A DNA stretch of 44,037 nucleotides, from NCBI GenBank assembly GCA_947564735.1, contig CANOEC010000033.1, forward strand, positions 1-44,037. The letters are read 5' to 3'. The stretch's first letter is position 1. Each line of letters opens with the position of its first letter. Below the pieces are notes generated by a model. The model did no database searches. It was not told the origin of the DNA and was given only the letters and a program-made list of their open reading frames with translations. The stretch is from an uncultured Lachnospiraceae bacterium (GTDB lineage Bacteria; Bacillota; Clostridia; Lachnospirales; Lachnospiraceae). The translations under genes and the position numbers were made by a program. Shown here piece after piece: positions 36,092 to 43,856 of this stretch.

Positions 36092-37196
36092 GTGGTTGAA
36101 TTAGATAACATGAAATCCGAGCTTTTAAGCTACGAAAGTCCCTTAGCGGAAGTGAGGGATTCACTTTGACTTAGCGGGCAAGTCGAAGCGGATTGAAGAA
36201 TTAGAGATGGAAATGCAGGCGCCGGGCTTCTGGGATGACCCGGAGAAGTCGAATCAGAAGATGAAGGAAGCCAAGAGCTTGAAAGATATCGTTGATACGA
36301 TGAACGCCCTGAGCGGGCAGTATGACGATATTCTGACGCTGATTGAGATGGGATATGAAGACAACGACCCTGCAATCATACCGGATATTGAACAGGAACT
36401 TACGGAATTTAAAGAAACGTTTGAGAACATCCGCATCAGTACGATGCTGTCCGGCGAATATGACAGGAACAATGCGATTTTGAAATTGAACGCGGGCGCG
36501 GGCGGCACGGAGAGCTGCGACTGGTGCAGTATGCTTTACCGTATGTACACAAGATGGGCGGAGCGCAAAGGCTTTACGCTTGATGTGATTGATTATCTGG
36601 ACGGGGACGAAGCCGGTATCAAGTCGGTGACGTTTCAGATTAACGGAGAGAATGCGTACGGCTATCTGAAATCGGAGAAGGGTGTTCACAGACTGGTGCG
36701 TATTTCCCCGTTCAACGCGCAGGGGAAGAGACAGACTTCCTTTGTATCGCTTGACGTGATGCCGGACATCGAGGAAGACGTGGATATAGAGATTAGGGAT
36801 GAGGACATCCGTATCGATACTTATCGGAGCAGCGGCGCGGGTGGTCAGCATATCAACAAGACCTCCTCGGCAATCCGTATCACCCATTTTCCGACGGGAA
36901 TCGTGGTAACGTGTCAGAATGAGCGTTCCCAGTTCCAGAATAAAGACAAGGCGATGCAGATGTTGAAGGCAAAGCTGTATCTGTTAAAGCAGGAGGAAAA
37001 CGAACAGAAGCTGTCCGGTATCCGCGGCGATGTGAAAGAAATCGGCTGGGGCAATCAGATTCGTTCTTACGTCCTGCAGCCTTACACGATGGTCAAGGAT
37101 CACAGGACCGAGGAAGAATCGGGCAACGTAGGCGCGGTTCTGGATGGTGCCATTGACCCGTTTATCAATGCTTATCTGCGCTGGGTGAATGCGTAG
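36092..37196 (+). CDS. prfB: Peptide chain release factor 2, with programmed +1 frameshift
   Basis: RF2 releases finished chains at UAA and UGA codons. GTG 36092 behind AGGTGGTGA at 36077-36085 starts a 25-codon frame (VELDNMKSELLSYESP...) that ends at TGA 36167-36169 in CTT TGA C. A +1 slip at CTT moves translation to GAC at 36168 and the frame then runs to 37196, giving about 367 residues, the normal length. AGGG at 36155-36158 sits in the position of the stimulating internal Shine-Dalgarno element. The downstream part contains the stop-codon recognition tripeptide SPF (RISPFNAQGK) and the catalytic GGQ (SSGAGGQHINK). The frameshift autoregulates RF2 levels. Confidence 0.96.
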
Positions 37197-37216
37197 AACA
37201 ATATGATTTGTATGGG

Positions 37217-37256
37217 AACCCTGAGCGAGGAGAAATTAGTCTTGCTCTGGGTTTTT
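37217..37256 (+). terminator. Intrinsic terminator after prfB
   Basis: AACCC-T-GAGCGAGG pairs with TCTTGCTC-T-GGGTT, one T-T mismatch interrupting the stem, and TTTTT follows at 37252-37256. Its position rules out the in-frame ATG at 37203 as the start of the next gene. Confidence 0.8.
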
Positions 37257-37298
37257 CTGTCAGAAGGAAAAATAACATCCGAAAGGAAAGGAAAACGT

Positions 37299-38231
37299 AT
37301 GAACGGTCATGAGACGGCAGTAAAACTGACGGAGAATATCAATCGGTTTTTTGTAGGAAAAGAGGACGTGGTGGAGAATCTATTGACCTGCCTGCTGGCG
37401 GGCGGGCATGTACTGTTAGAGGATGTACCCGGCGTGGGTAAGACGACGCTTGCGCTCATCCTTGCGCGGAGTATTGGGTGCAGCTTCGGCAGAATACAGT
37501 TTACGCCGGATACGTTACCGGGAGATGTGACAGGCGTGTCAGTATATCACATGAATACGGGAGAGTTTGCATATCAGGCAGGCACGGTGATGAATCAGGT
37601 GCTCTTGGCGGATGAGATTAACAGAACCGCGCCTAAGACGCAGGCGAGTCTTTTAGAAGCGATGGCGGAAGGACAGGTGACGGTGGATGGAGTCGTGCAT
37701 GAACTGCCGAAGCCTTTTTTTGTCATAGCGACACAGAATCCGATAGAATTTATTGGGACCTATCCGCTGCCGGAGGCACAGATGGATCGTTTTATGATGC
37801 GGCTGTCCATCGGATATCCGGACAGGGAGCAGGAAATAAAGATGGCAGAGCAGTTTCTTGCCGGTAAGACGGCAGGGCAGGTAAGTGCTGTCTGTCAGGC
37901 ACAGGATATGGTTCAAATGCAGCGTGAGGCAGCGGAGATTACCGTGAAAGAAGCGGTATTAGGCTATATCGAGGATATCGTATGCCTTACGAGGCAGGAA
38001 GAGCGTTTTGTGCTTGGGGCAAGTCCGAGGGCGCTTCTTGCGATGGTACGTGCCTCGCAGGCGCGGGCTTTTTTGCAGGGAAGGGATTATGTGAAGCCGG
38101 ATGATGTGAAAGCCGTGGCAATGCAGGTGCTCAGTCACAGGCTGGCGCTTTCTTCCGAGGCGAAAATCCGCAGGGAGGACAAGGATAAAATCTTAAAGAG
38201 CCTGATTGTGCAGGCGAAGATTCCGGTCTGA
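37299..38231 (+). CDS. MoxR family AAA+ ATPase
   Basis: ATG 37299 behind AAAGGAAAGGAAAA gives 310 residues, the usual MoxR length. The motif LLEDVPGVGKTTLALILA is Walker A, FGRIQFTPDTLPGDVTG is the MoxR signature, VLLADEINRTAPKTQASLLE contains Walker B and sensor-side residues, and ATQNPIEFIGTYPLPEAQMD precedes the arginine finger. MoxR ATPases act as chaperones that mature or activate partner proteins. The next two genes encode a DUF58 protein and a transglutaminase-like membrane protein, a widespread three-gene set. The substrate is unknown. Confidence 0.93.
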   Translation: MNGHETAVKLTENINRFFVGKEDVVENLLTCLLAGGHVLLEDVPGVGKTTLALILARSIGCSFGRIQFTPDTLPGDVTGVSVYHMNTGEFAYQAGTVMNQVLLADEINRTAPKTQASLLEAMAEGQVTVDGVVHELPKPFFVIATQNPIEFIGTYPLPEAQMDRFMMRLSIGYPDREQEIKMAEQFLAGKTAGQVSAVCQAQDMVQMQREAAEITVKEAVLGYIEDIVCLTRQEERFVLGASPRALLAMVRASQARAFLQGRDYVKPDDVKAVAMQVLSHRLALSSEAKIRREDKDKILKSLIVQAKIPV

Positions 38232-38302
38232 TGGGCAGACTCAATAAATTGAGTCAAAAGTGTGCGCAGAAATGAGGTTTAAGATGAAAAAGGCGGTGAG
38301 AC

Positions 38303-39469
38303 ATGAAAATACGCAGATGGCTTTTGTTGGATTTGTGGGTGCTGTCGCTGGCGGCAATCAGCTTCTATGGAGGCGCTGTCAGTTATGGCATCTTTTTTGG
38401 AATTACGCTGATACCGGTTGTTTCTTTGATTTATCTGGCGGCGGTTTATTTTAATCTGAAGATTCTTCAGCAGATAGAGAGCCGGAACATGGTGTGCGGG
38501 CAGGCGGTGCCGTACCTATTTATTTTGCAAAATGAAAGTTTCTGTGTATTTGCAGGCATCAGTGTCGGCATGTATTCATCTTTTTCCACGGTGGAAAAAC
38601 TTCCCGGAGATACGGAGTATGAGTTGTTGCCCAAAGACAAGAAAACTTTTGAGACGAAACTGACGTGCAAGTACCGCGGTGAATACGAGGTGGGAGTCAA
38701 AGAGATTATTATGACGGATTTTCTGAAGCTGTTCCGGATTCGTTACCAGATTCCCCATCCTGTCAAGGCGCAGGTGCTGCCGAAAATGACGCGCATAACA
38801 ATGCCAAGGAGCATCGGTGAGCTGACCACCATTGTCCTAAGAGAAGCTTTCCGGGACCAGTCGGAGGCGGATGTGGTGGTGAGGGATTATATGGCGGGAG
38901 ATGCGGTGAAGCAGATTCACTGGAAGGCGACCGCCAGAGAGCAGAAAATCAAGGTAAGAAACCGGACGGGTGAGGAGAAACAGGGCATTTCCCTGCTGTG
39001 GGATACGAAGCGGTACAGCAGGGAGGCAAGACAGTACCTTAAAGTGGAGGACAAAATATTGGAGGCTGTGGTGTCGCTGGGACTTTTCCTTGCAGAAAAA
39101 AAGATACCCTTTTCGGCTTTTTACGGACAGAAGGGCATCGTCACAAAGCGGGTAAGGGATATCGGTGACTTCGACGGATTTTATAAGGACGTGTCGGACA
39201 TCTGTTTTGACGGAGAGGAAGATTTTCACGAGACATTAAGGACCCTTGCGGATAGTGGGAGCCTGCATGAGAGCGGAATCATCTTTTGCGTTCTGCACCA
39301 GATGGATGAGGAAATACTGCGGATTGCGGAGAAGTTTGATGGGACCGGAAGCAGGATGGTGTTCTATGTCGTCACAGATGAAAATATTGAAAACTACGTC
39401 AGACAGAGTACAGAGCGGCGTAAGGTGATTGCGGTATCGACGGATGCCAAGTTGGAAGGAACGTTGTAA
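38303..39469 (+). CDS. DUF58 domain membrane protein
   Basis: The 388-residue protein begins with two close hydrophobic segments (residues about 5-50). The signature of DUF58 is visible as VVRDYMAGDAVKQIHWKATA followed by REQKIKVRNRTGEE near residue 200. DUF58 proteins are von Willebrand A-like and partner with MoxR ATPases. The stop codon overlaps the ATG of the next gene by one base (TAATG), which implies translational coupling. The gene lies 71 bp after the MoxR gene. Confidence 0.9.
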   Translation: MKIRRWLLLDLWVLSLAAISFYGGAVSYGIFFGITLIPVVSLIYLAAVYFNLKILQQIESRNMVCGQAVPYLFILQNESFCVFAGISVGMYSSFSTVEKLPGDTEYELLPKDKKTFETKLTCKYRGEYEVGVKEIIMTDFLKLFRIRYQIPHPVKAQVLPKMTRITMPRSIGELTTIVLREAFRDQSEADVVVRDYMAGDAVKQIHWKATAREQKIKVRNRTGEEKQGISLLWDTKRYSREARQYLKVEDKILEAVVSLGLFLAEKKIPFSAFYGQKGIVTKRVRDIGDFDGFYKDVSDICFDGEEDFHETLRTLADSGSLHESGIIFCVLHQMDEEILRIAEKFDGTGSRMVFYVVTDENIENYVRQSTERRKVIAVSTDAKLEGTL

Positions 39470-41901
39470 TGGATTTGAGAAAACGTCTGGATGATAAAAA
39501 TATATGGCGCATGACTAATACGGTGTTCATGGTCTGTATCGTCCTTAGCTGCGCCGGACGCCTGTTAGGAATCGGTGTGATAGATGTAAGAATCATTCTC
39601 ACGTCCGTGATATCGGTTCTCATAGTGTTGTTTATGGATCGAACGGATGTGCGCGGACGTCTGTTTGGGCTGGCGGGAATCGGGGCAGTTTTGTGCAGTG
39701 TTGGTATGGTGACAGGTTTCGGGACATGTCTGCGGTTTGTCCAGTCGTACTGCCGGTGGCTTATCAACCGTCCGGGATGGAAAAGTGAGTGGACGACGGG
39801 ATATGAAGTCATACAGGCAGTCGTACTCGTTTTGCTCTGTTATTTGTTTGCGCTCTTTACGGAGAGGAATTTCCGGATAAAAATCATTGGTGTGACTGCG
39901 CTTTTGGCGGGATTGTTATATGCGCTTTTTGGTGAAAAAGAGATGCCCAAGCAGGGCGTGGCTTTTCTAATCTGTTATATTGTGCTGACTTATGCGGAAT
40001 GGACACAGAGACGTTGGAAGAAAGAAAAGGGGCAAAGTATTCAGGCATATATGGTATGGATTGTCCCGTTTGTTGCAGTGTACTTTGCGGGTATGATGCT
40101 TTGCGCCGTTCCAGAGCAACCTTATGACTGGAAGTTCGTTAAGAATGTGTATCAGTATCTTACAGAATCTTTTAAGAAAATGTCCCAGAATATCATACAT
40201 GCAGGAAATGAGGATTACGAGTTGAACCTAAACGGTTTCTCTAAGAGCGGGGACATTGACGGCGGCAGGCTTGAGAATCATCGTGAGCTCATGAAAATAT
40301 GGGACGCGGACGGGCTGGTGACCAATGTATATTTGAGCGGAAATGTTTATGATACGTTTGACGGCAGACAGTGGAGGTGCCTGAGCAGGGATACTTCCAA
40401 AGAACGCTACATGGATACGGTGCAGACGATGTATGCCGTAAGAAGGTATGATAATCGGTACTTTTCAGATTACATGAAGTATGCGGCTTTTAAGATTGAT
40501 TATCAATATTTTCATTCGCGGTATCTATTTACGCCGTTAAAGCTATCGAATGTGATATATAAAGGGGAAAATCTTGATTTTAACGAAAAGGGCGGCAGCC
40601 TTTTCTTCGACAGAACGAAGGGATATGGGACGGAGTATGAGGTGTCTTTCTATCAGCTGAATGCCGGACAGGACGTATTCGACCGTTTTTTATACGAAGC
40701 GGGCAGCGCACAGCCGGAAGCCGTGCAGTCGGGCGGTATGCAGGCGGGAGTTATGCAGTCAGATAGTACGCAGACGAAAGACATACAGCCGGACGATACG
40801 CAGACAGAAAATGTGCGGTCGGACGAGGAGCTGCTTGCAGGGCTCTTGAAGGATTTGGAGAAACGGACGGGAATGACCGTCACTGCGGATGATATGGAAG
40901 CCCATAGACAACAGGTTTATGGGTGCTATGCGCAAGAGGTGGAGCTTTCTGATGAGGTCAGGGAGTATGTGGACGAGATAACGGAAGGCGCGGGTACGGA
41001 TGTAGAAAAGCTGCGGATGATAGAGGAGGAGCTTGCCGGTTATGGTTATACGCTGCAGCCGGGGGCGTTGCCGCCAACGGTCACGGATGGCAGTGAATTT
41101 CTCGATTATTTTCTTCTCGATGTGCGGGCAGGTTACTGTAGTCATTTTGCGACTGCGTTTGTGCTTCTGGCAAGGGCGCAGGGACTTCCGGCGCGCTATG
41201 TGCAGGGCTTTTGTGTACCGCTTGCGGACGGCGGGGAGACAATCGTTTCTTCCGATATGGCTCATGCGTGGCCGGAAGTGTATCTGGACGGTATCGGATG
41301 GATTCCCTATGAACCTACGCCCGGCTATCAACAGGTACGGTATACGCCTTGGATACTTCAAAGCGGCAACGATGCGTTCGGTGGAGGGCAGGGAAGACAG
41401 CGCAGCGATGGAGAGAAGCTTGCGGTATCAAAAGAGCTGCCGGACGATGTGCAGGAGCCGGAGCAGACAGTCTATGGAGCCGGTGAAAGTCTGCGGCAGA
41501 TTATAAGAATGGCAGGTGTGGCGCTGGTGTTTGCGGTCGCTGCAGTGATTGTTATAGGTGTTTTTTGCCGGTTGATTGCGGCTTACCGCTACAGCCGGAT
41601 GGATGCAAAGGAGAAGCTGCAGACGAAGGTGCGCCAGAATATGCAGGTGATGGCGTTGTCCGGCGCAACGAGAGGGCAGGAGACGCTGCAGGAGTTCAGA
41701 ATTAGGGCGGAATCCGTTTTTGAGGATAGGGAGATATTGCACTTCCTTGAAATATATGAAGGCGTGCTGTACGGGAACGATGAAGTGAGTCAGGATATGC
41801 TTGAGGAGACGCAAAAACAGCAGGAAGAATTGCTCCTGCTGTTAAAAAAGAAAAAACGATGGGCGTATCTCTATTGCTGGTTTTTTACGATGTCCAGATA
41901 A
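39469..41901 (+). CDS. Transglutaminase-like membrane protein (TgpA-like)
   Basis: This 810-residue protein has an N-terminal membrane block of about six hydrophobic segments (residues 15-215). A large extracellular part follows, then a last membrane helix near residues 682-705 (VALVFAVAAVIVIGVFCRLI) and a short cytoplasmic tail. The transglutaminase core contains C557 (AGYCSHFATAFVLLARAQG), H599 (DMAHAWPEVY) and D607 (LDGIGWIPYEPTPGY), so the catalytic triad is complete. Just before it, residues 414-453 are an eightfold degenerate pentapeptide repeat. It is the last gene of the MoxR-DUF58-transglutaminase set. The 3' end overlaps the convergent gene by 31 bp. Confidence 0.9.
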   Translation: MDLRKRLDDKNIWRMTNTVFMVCIVLSCAGRLLGIGVIDVRIILTSVISVLIVLFMDRTDVRGRLFGLAGIGAVLCSVGMVTGFGTCLRFVQSYCRWLINRPGWKSEWTTGYEVIQAVVLVLLCYLFALFTERNFRIKIIGVTALLAGLLYALFGEKEMPKQGVAFLICYIVLTYAEWTQRRWKKEKGQSIQAYMVWIVPFVAVYFAGMMLCAVPEQPYDWKFVKNVYQYLTESFKKMSQNIIHAGNEDYELNLNGFSKSGDIDGGRLENHRELMKIWDADGLVTNVYLSGNVYDTFDGRQWRCLSRDTSKERYMDTVQTMYAVRRYDNRYFSDYMKYAAFKIDYQYFHSRYLFTPLKLSNVIYKGENLDFNEKGGSLFFDRTKGYGTEYEVSFYQLNAGQDVFDRFLYEAGSAQPEAVQSGGMQAGVMQSDSTQTKDIQPDDTQTENVRSDEELLAGLLKDLEKRTGMTVTADDMEAHRQQVYGCYAQEVELSDEVREYVDEITEGAGTDVEKLRMIEEELAGYGYTLQPGALPPTVTDGSEFLDYFLLDVRAGYCSHFATAFVLLARAQGLPARYVQGFCVPLADGGETIVSSDMAHAWPEVYLDGIGWIPYEPTPGYQQVRYTPWILQSGNDAFGGGQGRQRSDGEKLAVSKELPDDVQEPEQTVYGAGESLRQIIRMAGVALVFAVAAVIVIGVFCRLIAAYRYSRMDAKEKLQTKVRQNMQVMALSGATRGQETLQEFRIRAESVFEDREILHFLEIYEGVLYGNDEVSQDMLEETQKQQEELLLLLKKKKRWAYLYCWFFTMSR
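40708..40827 (+). repeat. Eight degenerate 15-bp tandem repeats in the transglutaminase gene
   Basis: Eight successive 15-bp units encode x-Q-[PSAT]-x-x pentapeptides: AQPEA, VQSGG, MQAGV, MQSDS, TQTKD, IQPDD, TQTEN and VRSDE. The CAG or CGG codon recurs in every unit. The translated stretch is hydrophilic and likely a flexible linker. Confidence 0.8.
41811..41844 (-). terminator. Terminator of the DUF975 gene, inside the transglutaminase coding region
   Basis: On the - strand AACAGCAGGA and TCCTGCTGTT form a perfect 10-bp stem around an 8-nt loop and are followed by TTT and then GCG, a strong intrinsic terminator pattern. It lies 27 bp beyond the stop codon of the - strand gene and within codons of the convergent gene. 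Confidence 0.75.
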
Positions 41902-42590
41902 AATTCAGTCAGCGTGGCGTTCATGTATGGAATGATCCATAGCATCGCAATACCGCAGGAAAGCGTGCTGAGCAGAAAAAGCGGAAGGAAGCTAATCTGG
42001 ATATAGAACAGCTTCCATTTGTGCCCGCGCATCAGCTTACGGCTCGCAGATAACAGTTCCACTGCCGTGTACTGCGGAAAGTCATGCAGCAGGAAAAAAG
42101 TCTGCGCGTAGAACAGATTGAGGATAAAAGAAACCAGACTCGTCAGCGCAGAACAGAGCAGGTAGGGGACATAGTCCATGGGTTCCGGGTGCGCCGGAAG
42201 CCGATAGATTGCGATAAATTCGGGGATGCTGCCCACATAGGTAATCAGAGAAAGATAGGCTTGTATACGCACGGTCTTGTCCGGAAAAAAACGGAACCCG
42301 TAAAAGACGTCTCCGGTGACGACATGCTGACCGCAGGCAATCTTTAGATAAAAATATGCGATGCCGGAGGTAAACAGTCCTCTCAGAACCGATATCGCGA
42401 AAGAGACCGCAATATAAATGCAAGTTCCGATGACGGTGCTGGTATCTCCGGTCATAGAAAGCACCATCAGCGTAAAAATGCCTGTACCAAATGTTACAAG
42501 CAGGTATGCGCCGATGGCAGTTCCATAATGTCCGAACATATGCTCCTTGGCGGAAGCTTTTAATTTTGCAGAAGACTGATAAGGATTCAT
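41871..42590 (-). CDS. DUF975 family membrane protein
   Basis: The 239-residue protein starts MNPYQSSAKLKASAKEHMFG, where the lysine/alanine-rich amphipathic stretch and the following glycines match DUF975 proteins. There are about five hydrophobic segments: GTAIGAYLLVTFGTGIFTLM, VIGTCIYIAVSFAISVL, LTSLVSFILNLFYAQTFFLL and FLPLFLLSTLSCGIAMLWII among them. The conserved core KLMRGHKWKLFYIQISFLPL is also typical. Function unknown; integral membrane location is clear. The gene converges on the transglutaminase gene, with 31 bp overlap of the 3' ends. GGAG lies before the ATG. Confidence 0.85.
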   Translation of the reverse strand: MNPYQSSAKLKASAKEHMFGHYGTAIGAYLLVTFGTGIFTLMVLSMTGDTSTVIGTCIYIAVSFAISVLRGLFTSGIAYFYLKIACGQHVVTGDVFYGFRFFPDKTVRIQAYLSLITYVGSIPEFIAIYRLPAHPEPMDYVPYLLCSALTSLVSFILNLFYAQTFFLLHDFPQYTAVELLSASRKLMRGHKWKLFYIQISFLPLFLLSTLSCGIAMLWIIPYMNATLTEFYLDIVKNQQ

Positions 42591-42661
42591 TTTAAATCTC
42601 CATTCTGAAGTGACTGCGCAGCGGATGGCGCAAATCTGCCCCTGTCTGTCAATGCCGTCTG

Positions 42662-43204
42662 CTAACAGGCGATGTCAACATTCATGCCAAGATATTTGCT
42701 TGCGGCATCGGAAGATTTCATTTCTTTCTGATAAGGATTCTCTTCGTTAATATATTTAATCTGTGTGGCGGTCGTACCGCCGGACACATAGGTGCGCCCG
42801 CATTCCGGACAAACGGAGGTGTGTATGGACACGTTGCAGGCAACGACTTTGCCGTTGTTCTGTGCTGCCTTCTTATATGCATTGCTCACGTGCTCCTGCT
42901 CGTGGCTTCTGACACGGGAGGCAGCGGCATTCGGATCAATGTGGGAGGGCGATTTAAAGGACACGTCCTCGTCGGAGCCATCTTGATATTTACGCTCTTT
43001 GCATGTCTGGCATTCGGCGGGAGAGGATTTCTTTCCTGCCAGCTTCTCTGTAGATTCGCCGGGGTTACGGATAATCACACGCTCAATGGGATGCGCTTCA
43101 TCCGTGTTCGCGCTGCCGGTTCTATTCAGGGAAGCGCCGGCGTAAGAGGTTGCATTTACATAAGGATTCATACCGCTATAAGAATTACTAATTCCGTCAA
43201 TCAT
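42662..43204 (-). CDS. SprA-like putative metalloprotease
   Basis: This 180-residue protein resembles the SprA-related family (putative metalloprotease catalytic domain). The zinc-protease motif HExxH appears as HEQEH in VRSHEQEHVSNAYKKA near residue 120. ECQTCKERKYQDGSDEDVSF upstream and SVCPECGRTYVSGG downstream are conserved features of the family and supply two CxxC pairs, which may bind another zinc. There is no signal peptide or membrane segment. The N terminus contains GMNPYVN and the C terminus contains ENPYQKEM, echoing the MNPY starts of the two flanking genes. Substrate unknown. The start ATG follows GGAAGAAAGG. Confidence 0.75.
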   Translation of the reverse strand: MIDGISNSYSGMNPYVNATSYAGASLNRTGSANTDEAHPIERVIIRNPGESTEKLAGKKSSPAECQTCKERKYQDGSDEDVSFKSPSHIDPNAAASRVRSHEQEHVSNAYKKAAQNNGKVVACNVSIHTSVCPECGRTYVSGGTTATQIKYINEENPYQKEMKSSDAASKYLGMNVDIAC

Positions 43205-43261
43205 AGTACACCAGCCTTTCTTCCTGATTCGGATAAGTCTAATAAAAAATTAAATTACTAT

Positions 43262-43317
43262 GATGTTGGGGCGATCTGCCATCTCAATTTACTAAAGGTT
43301 CATTTCGCCCCAACATC
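43262..43317 (-). other. Perfect 13-bp inverted repeat with a 30-nt loop
   Basis: GATGTTGGGGCGA at 43262-43274 and TCGCCCCAACATC at 43305-43317 are perfectly complementary. The repeat starts 3 bp beyond the stop of the DUF4190-like gene. On the - strand a T-rich tract follows only after 12 or so bases, so it may be a terminator with a displaced T-run or a regulatory structure ahead of the SprA-like gene. Confidence 0.55.
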
Positions 43318-43320
43318 TTA

Positions 43321-43737
43321 CTATTGTACAGGAATGTCATCGCCGCTTAACATCATATGCATCAGCTCTTCGTAGGAAACACCGTACTGTTCTTCAAAGT
43401 TATCCATGGCTTCTTCTAAGAGCTCCGGGTTTTTATAAACAGCAACCATGGTCGAGGCAAATAGGGAGCCGGTGAATAAAATGCCGGCTGTAGCGCAGAT
43501 GATACTGATTTTTGCCTTGGAAGCAAGCTTCGGTGCGCGTCCCTTGGACAATAGCGCCAGCACGATACCGATGCTGCCGAGTACCAAGGAAGGATAAATG
43601 GTAAAGGTAAAAGCCGTTACGATGGAAAGGACGCCAAGTACCATAGCCGCCATCGCCAGCCCTTCTCCGCCTGCCTTCGGGCGCGGAGGAGGATAACCGT
43701 TATTGATATAGGGATTATTGTTCTCGTAAGGATTCAT
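43321..43737 (-). CDS. Small membrane protein, DUF4190-like
   Basis: The best start is the ATG at 43737, with AGGAGG at 43745-43750 on the - strand, giving 138 residues; a much longer frame upstream has no site and crosses a likely promoter. The N terminus MNPYENNNPYINNGYPPPRP is polar and proline/asparagine-rich. Two hydrophobic segments follow (MAAMVLGVLSIVTAFTFTIY plus continuation, and ISIICATAGILFTGSLFAST), separated by a short basic loop. This is the layout of DUF4190 proteins. The acidic C terminus contains EEAMDNFEEQYGVSYEELMH. Function unknown; the protein should be anchored in the membrane. Confidence 0.8.
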   Translation of the reverse strand: MNPYENNNPYINNGYPPPRPKAGGEGLAMAAMVLGVLSIVTAFTFTIYPSLVLGSIGIVLALLSKGRAPKLASKAKISIICATAGILFTGSLFASTMVAVYKNPELLEEAMDNFEEQYGVSYEELMHMMLSGDDIPVQ

Positions 43738-43782
43738 GGGAATCCTCCTTTGCATTGCAAGAATCATAGGGATCGTGATTGC

Positions 43783-43856
43783 GGGCTGAGACCCGAAAAA
43801 TCTCCTGTCCGTGTAAATGCGGCAGGTGCTCCTTCGGGCACCTGACTCTGCCCTTT
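43783..43856 (-). promoter_or_regulatory. Structured leader of the DUF4190-like gene, weakly glycine-riboswitch-like
   Basis: On the - strand GGGCAGAG (43853-43846) pairs with CTCAGCCC (43790-43783) with one A-A mismatch. It encloses a 9-bp hairpin built on CAGGTGC and GCACCTG (43844-43838, 43829-43823). The loop-side string CCCGAAGGAGCA and the later TCTCAG resemble pieces of glycine riboswitch aptamers, but the full consensus is not met. The RNA would start close to the first arm. Confidence 0.35.

Noticed and set aside
36201-36887. 228-codon frame on the - strand
   Set aside because: It is antisense to prfB, which carries the SPF and GGQ motifs; no independent protein features.
37203-37298. 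Upstream ATG start for the MoxR gene
   Set aside because: The interval contains the prfB terminator, and the family N terminus fits ATG 37299.
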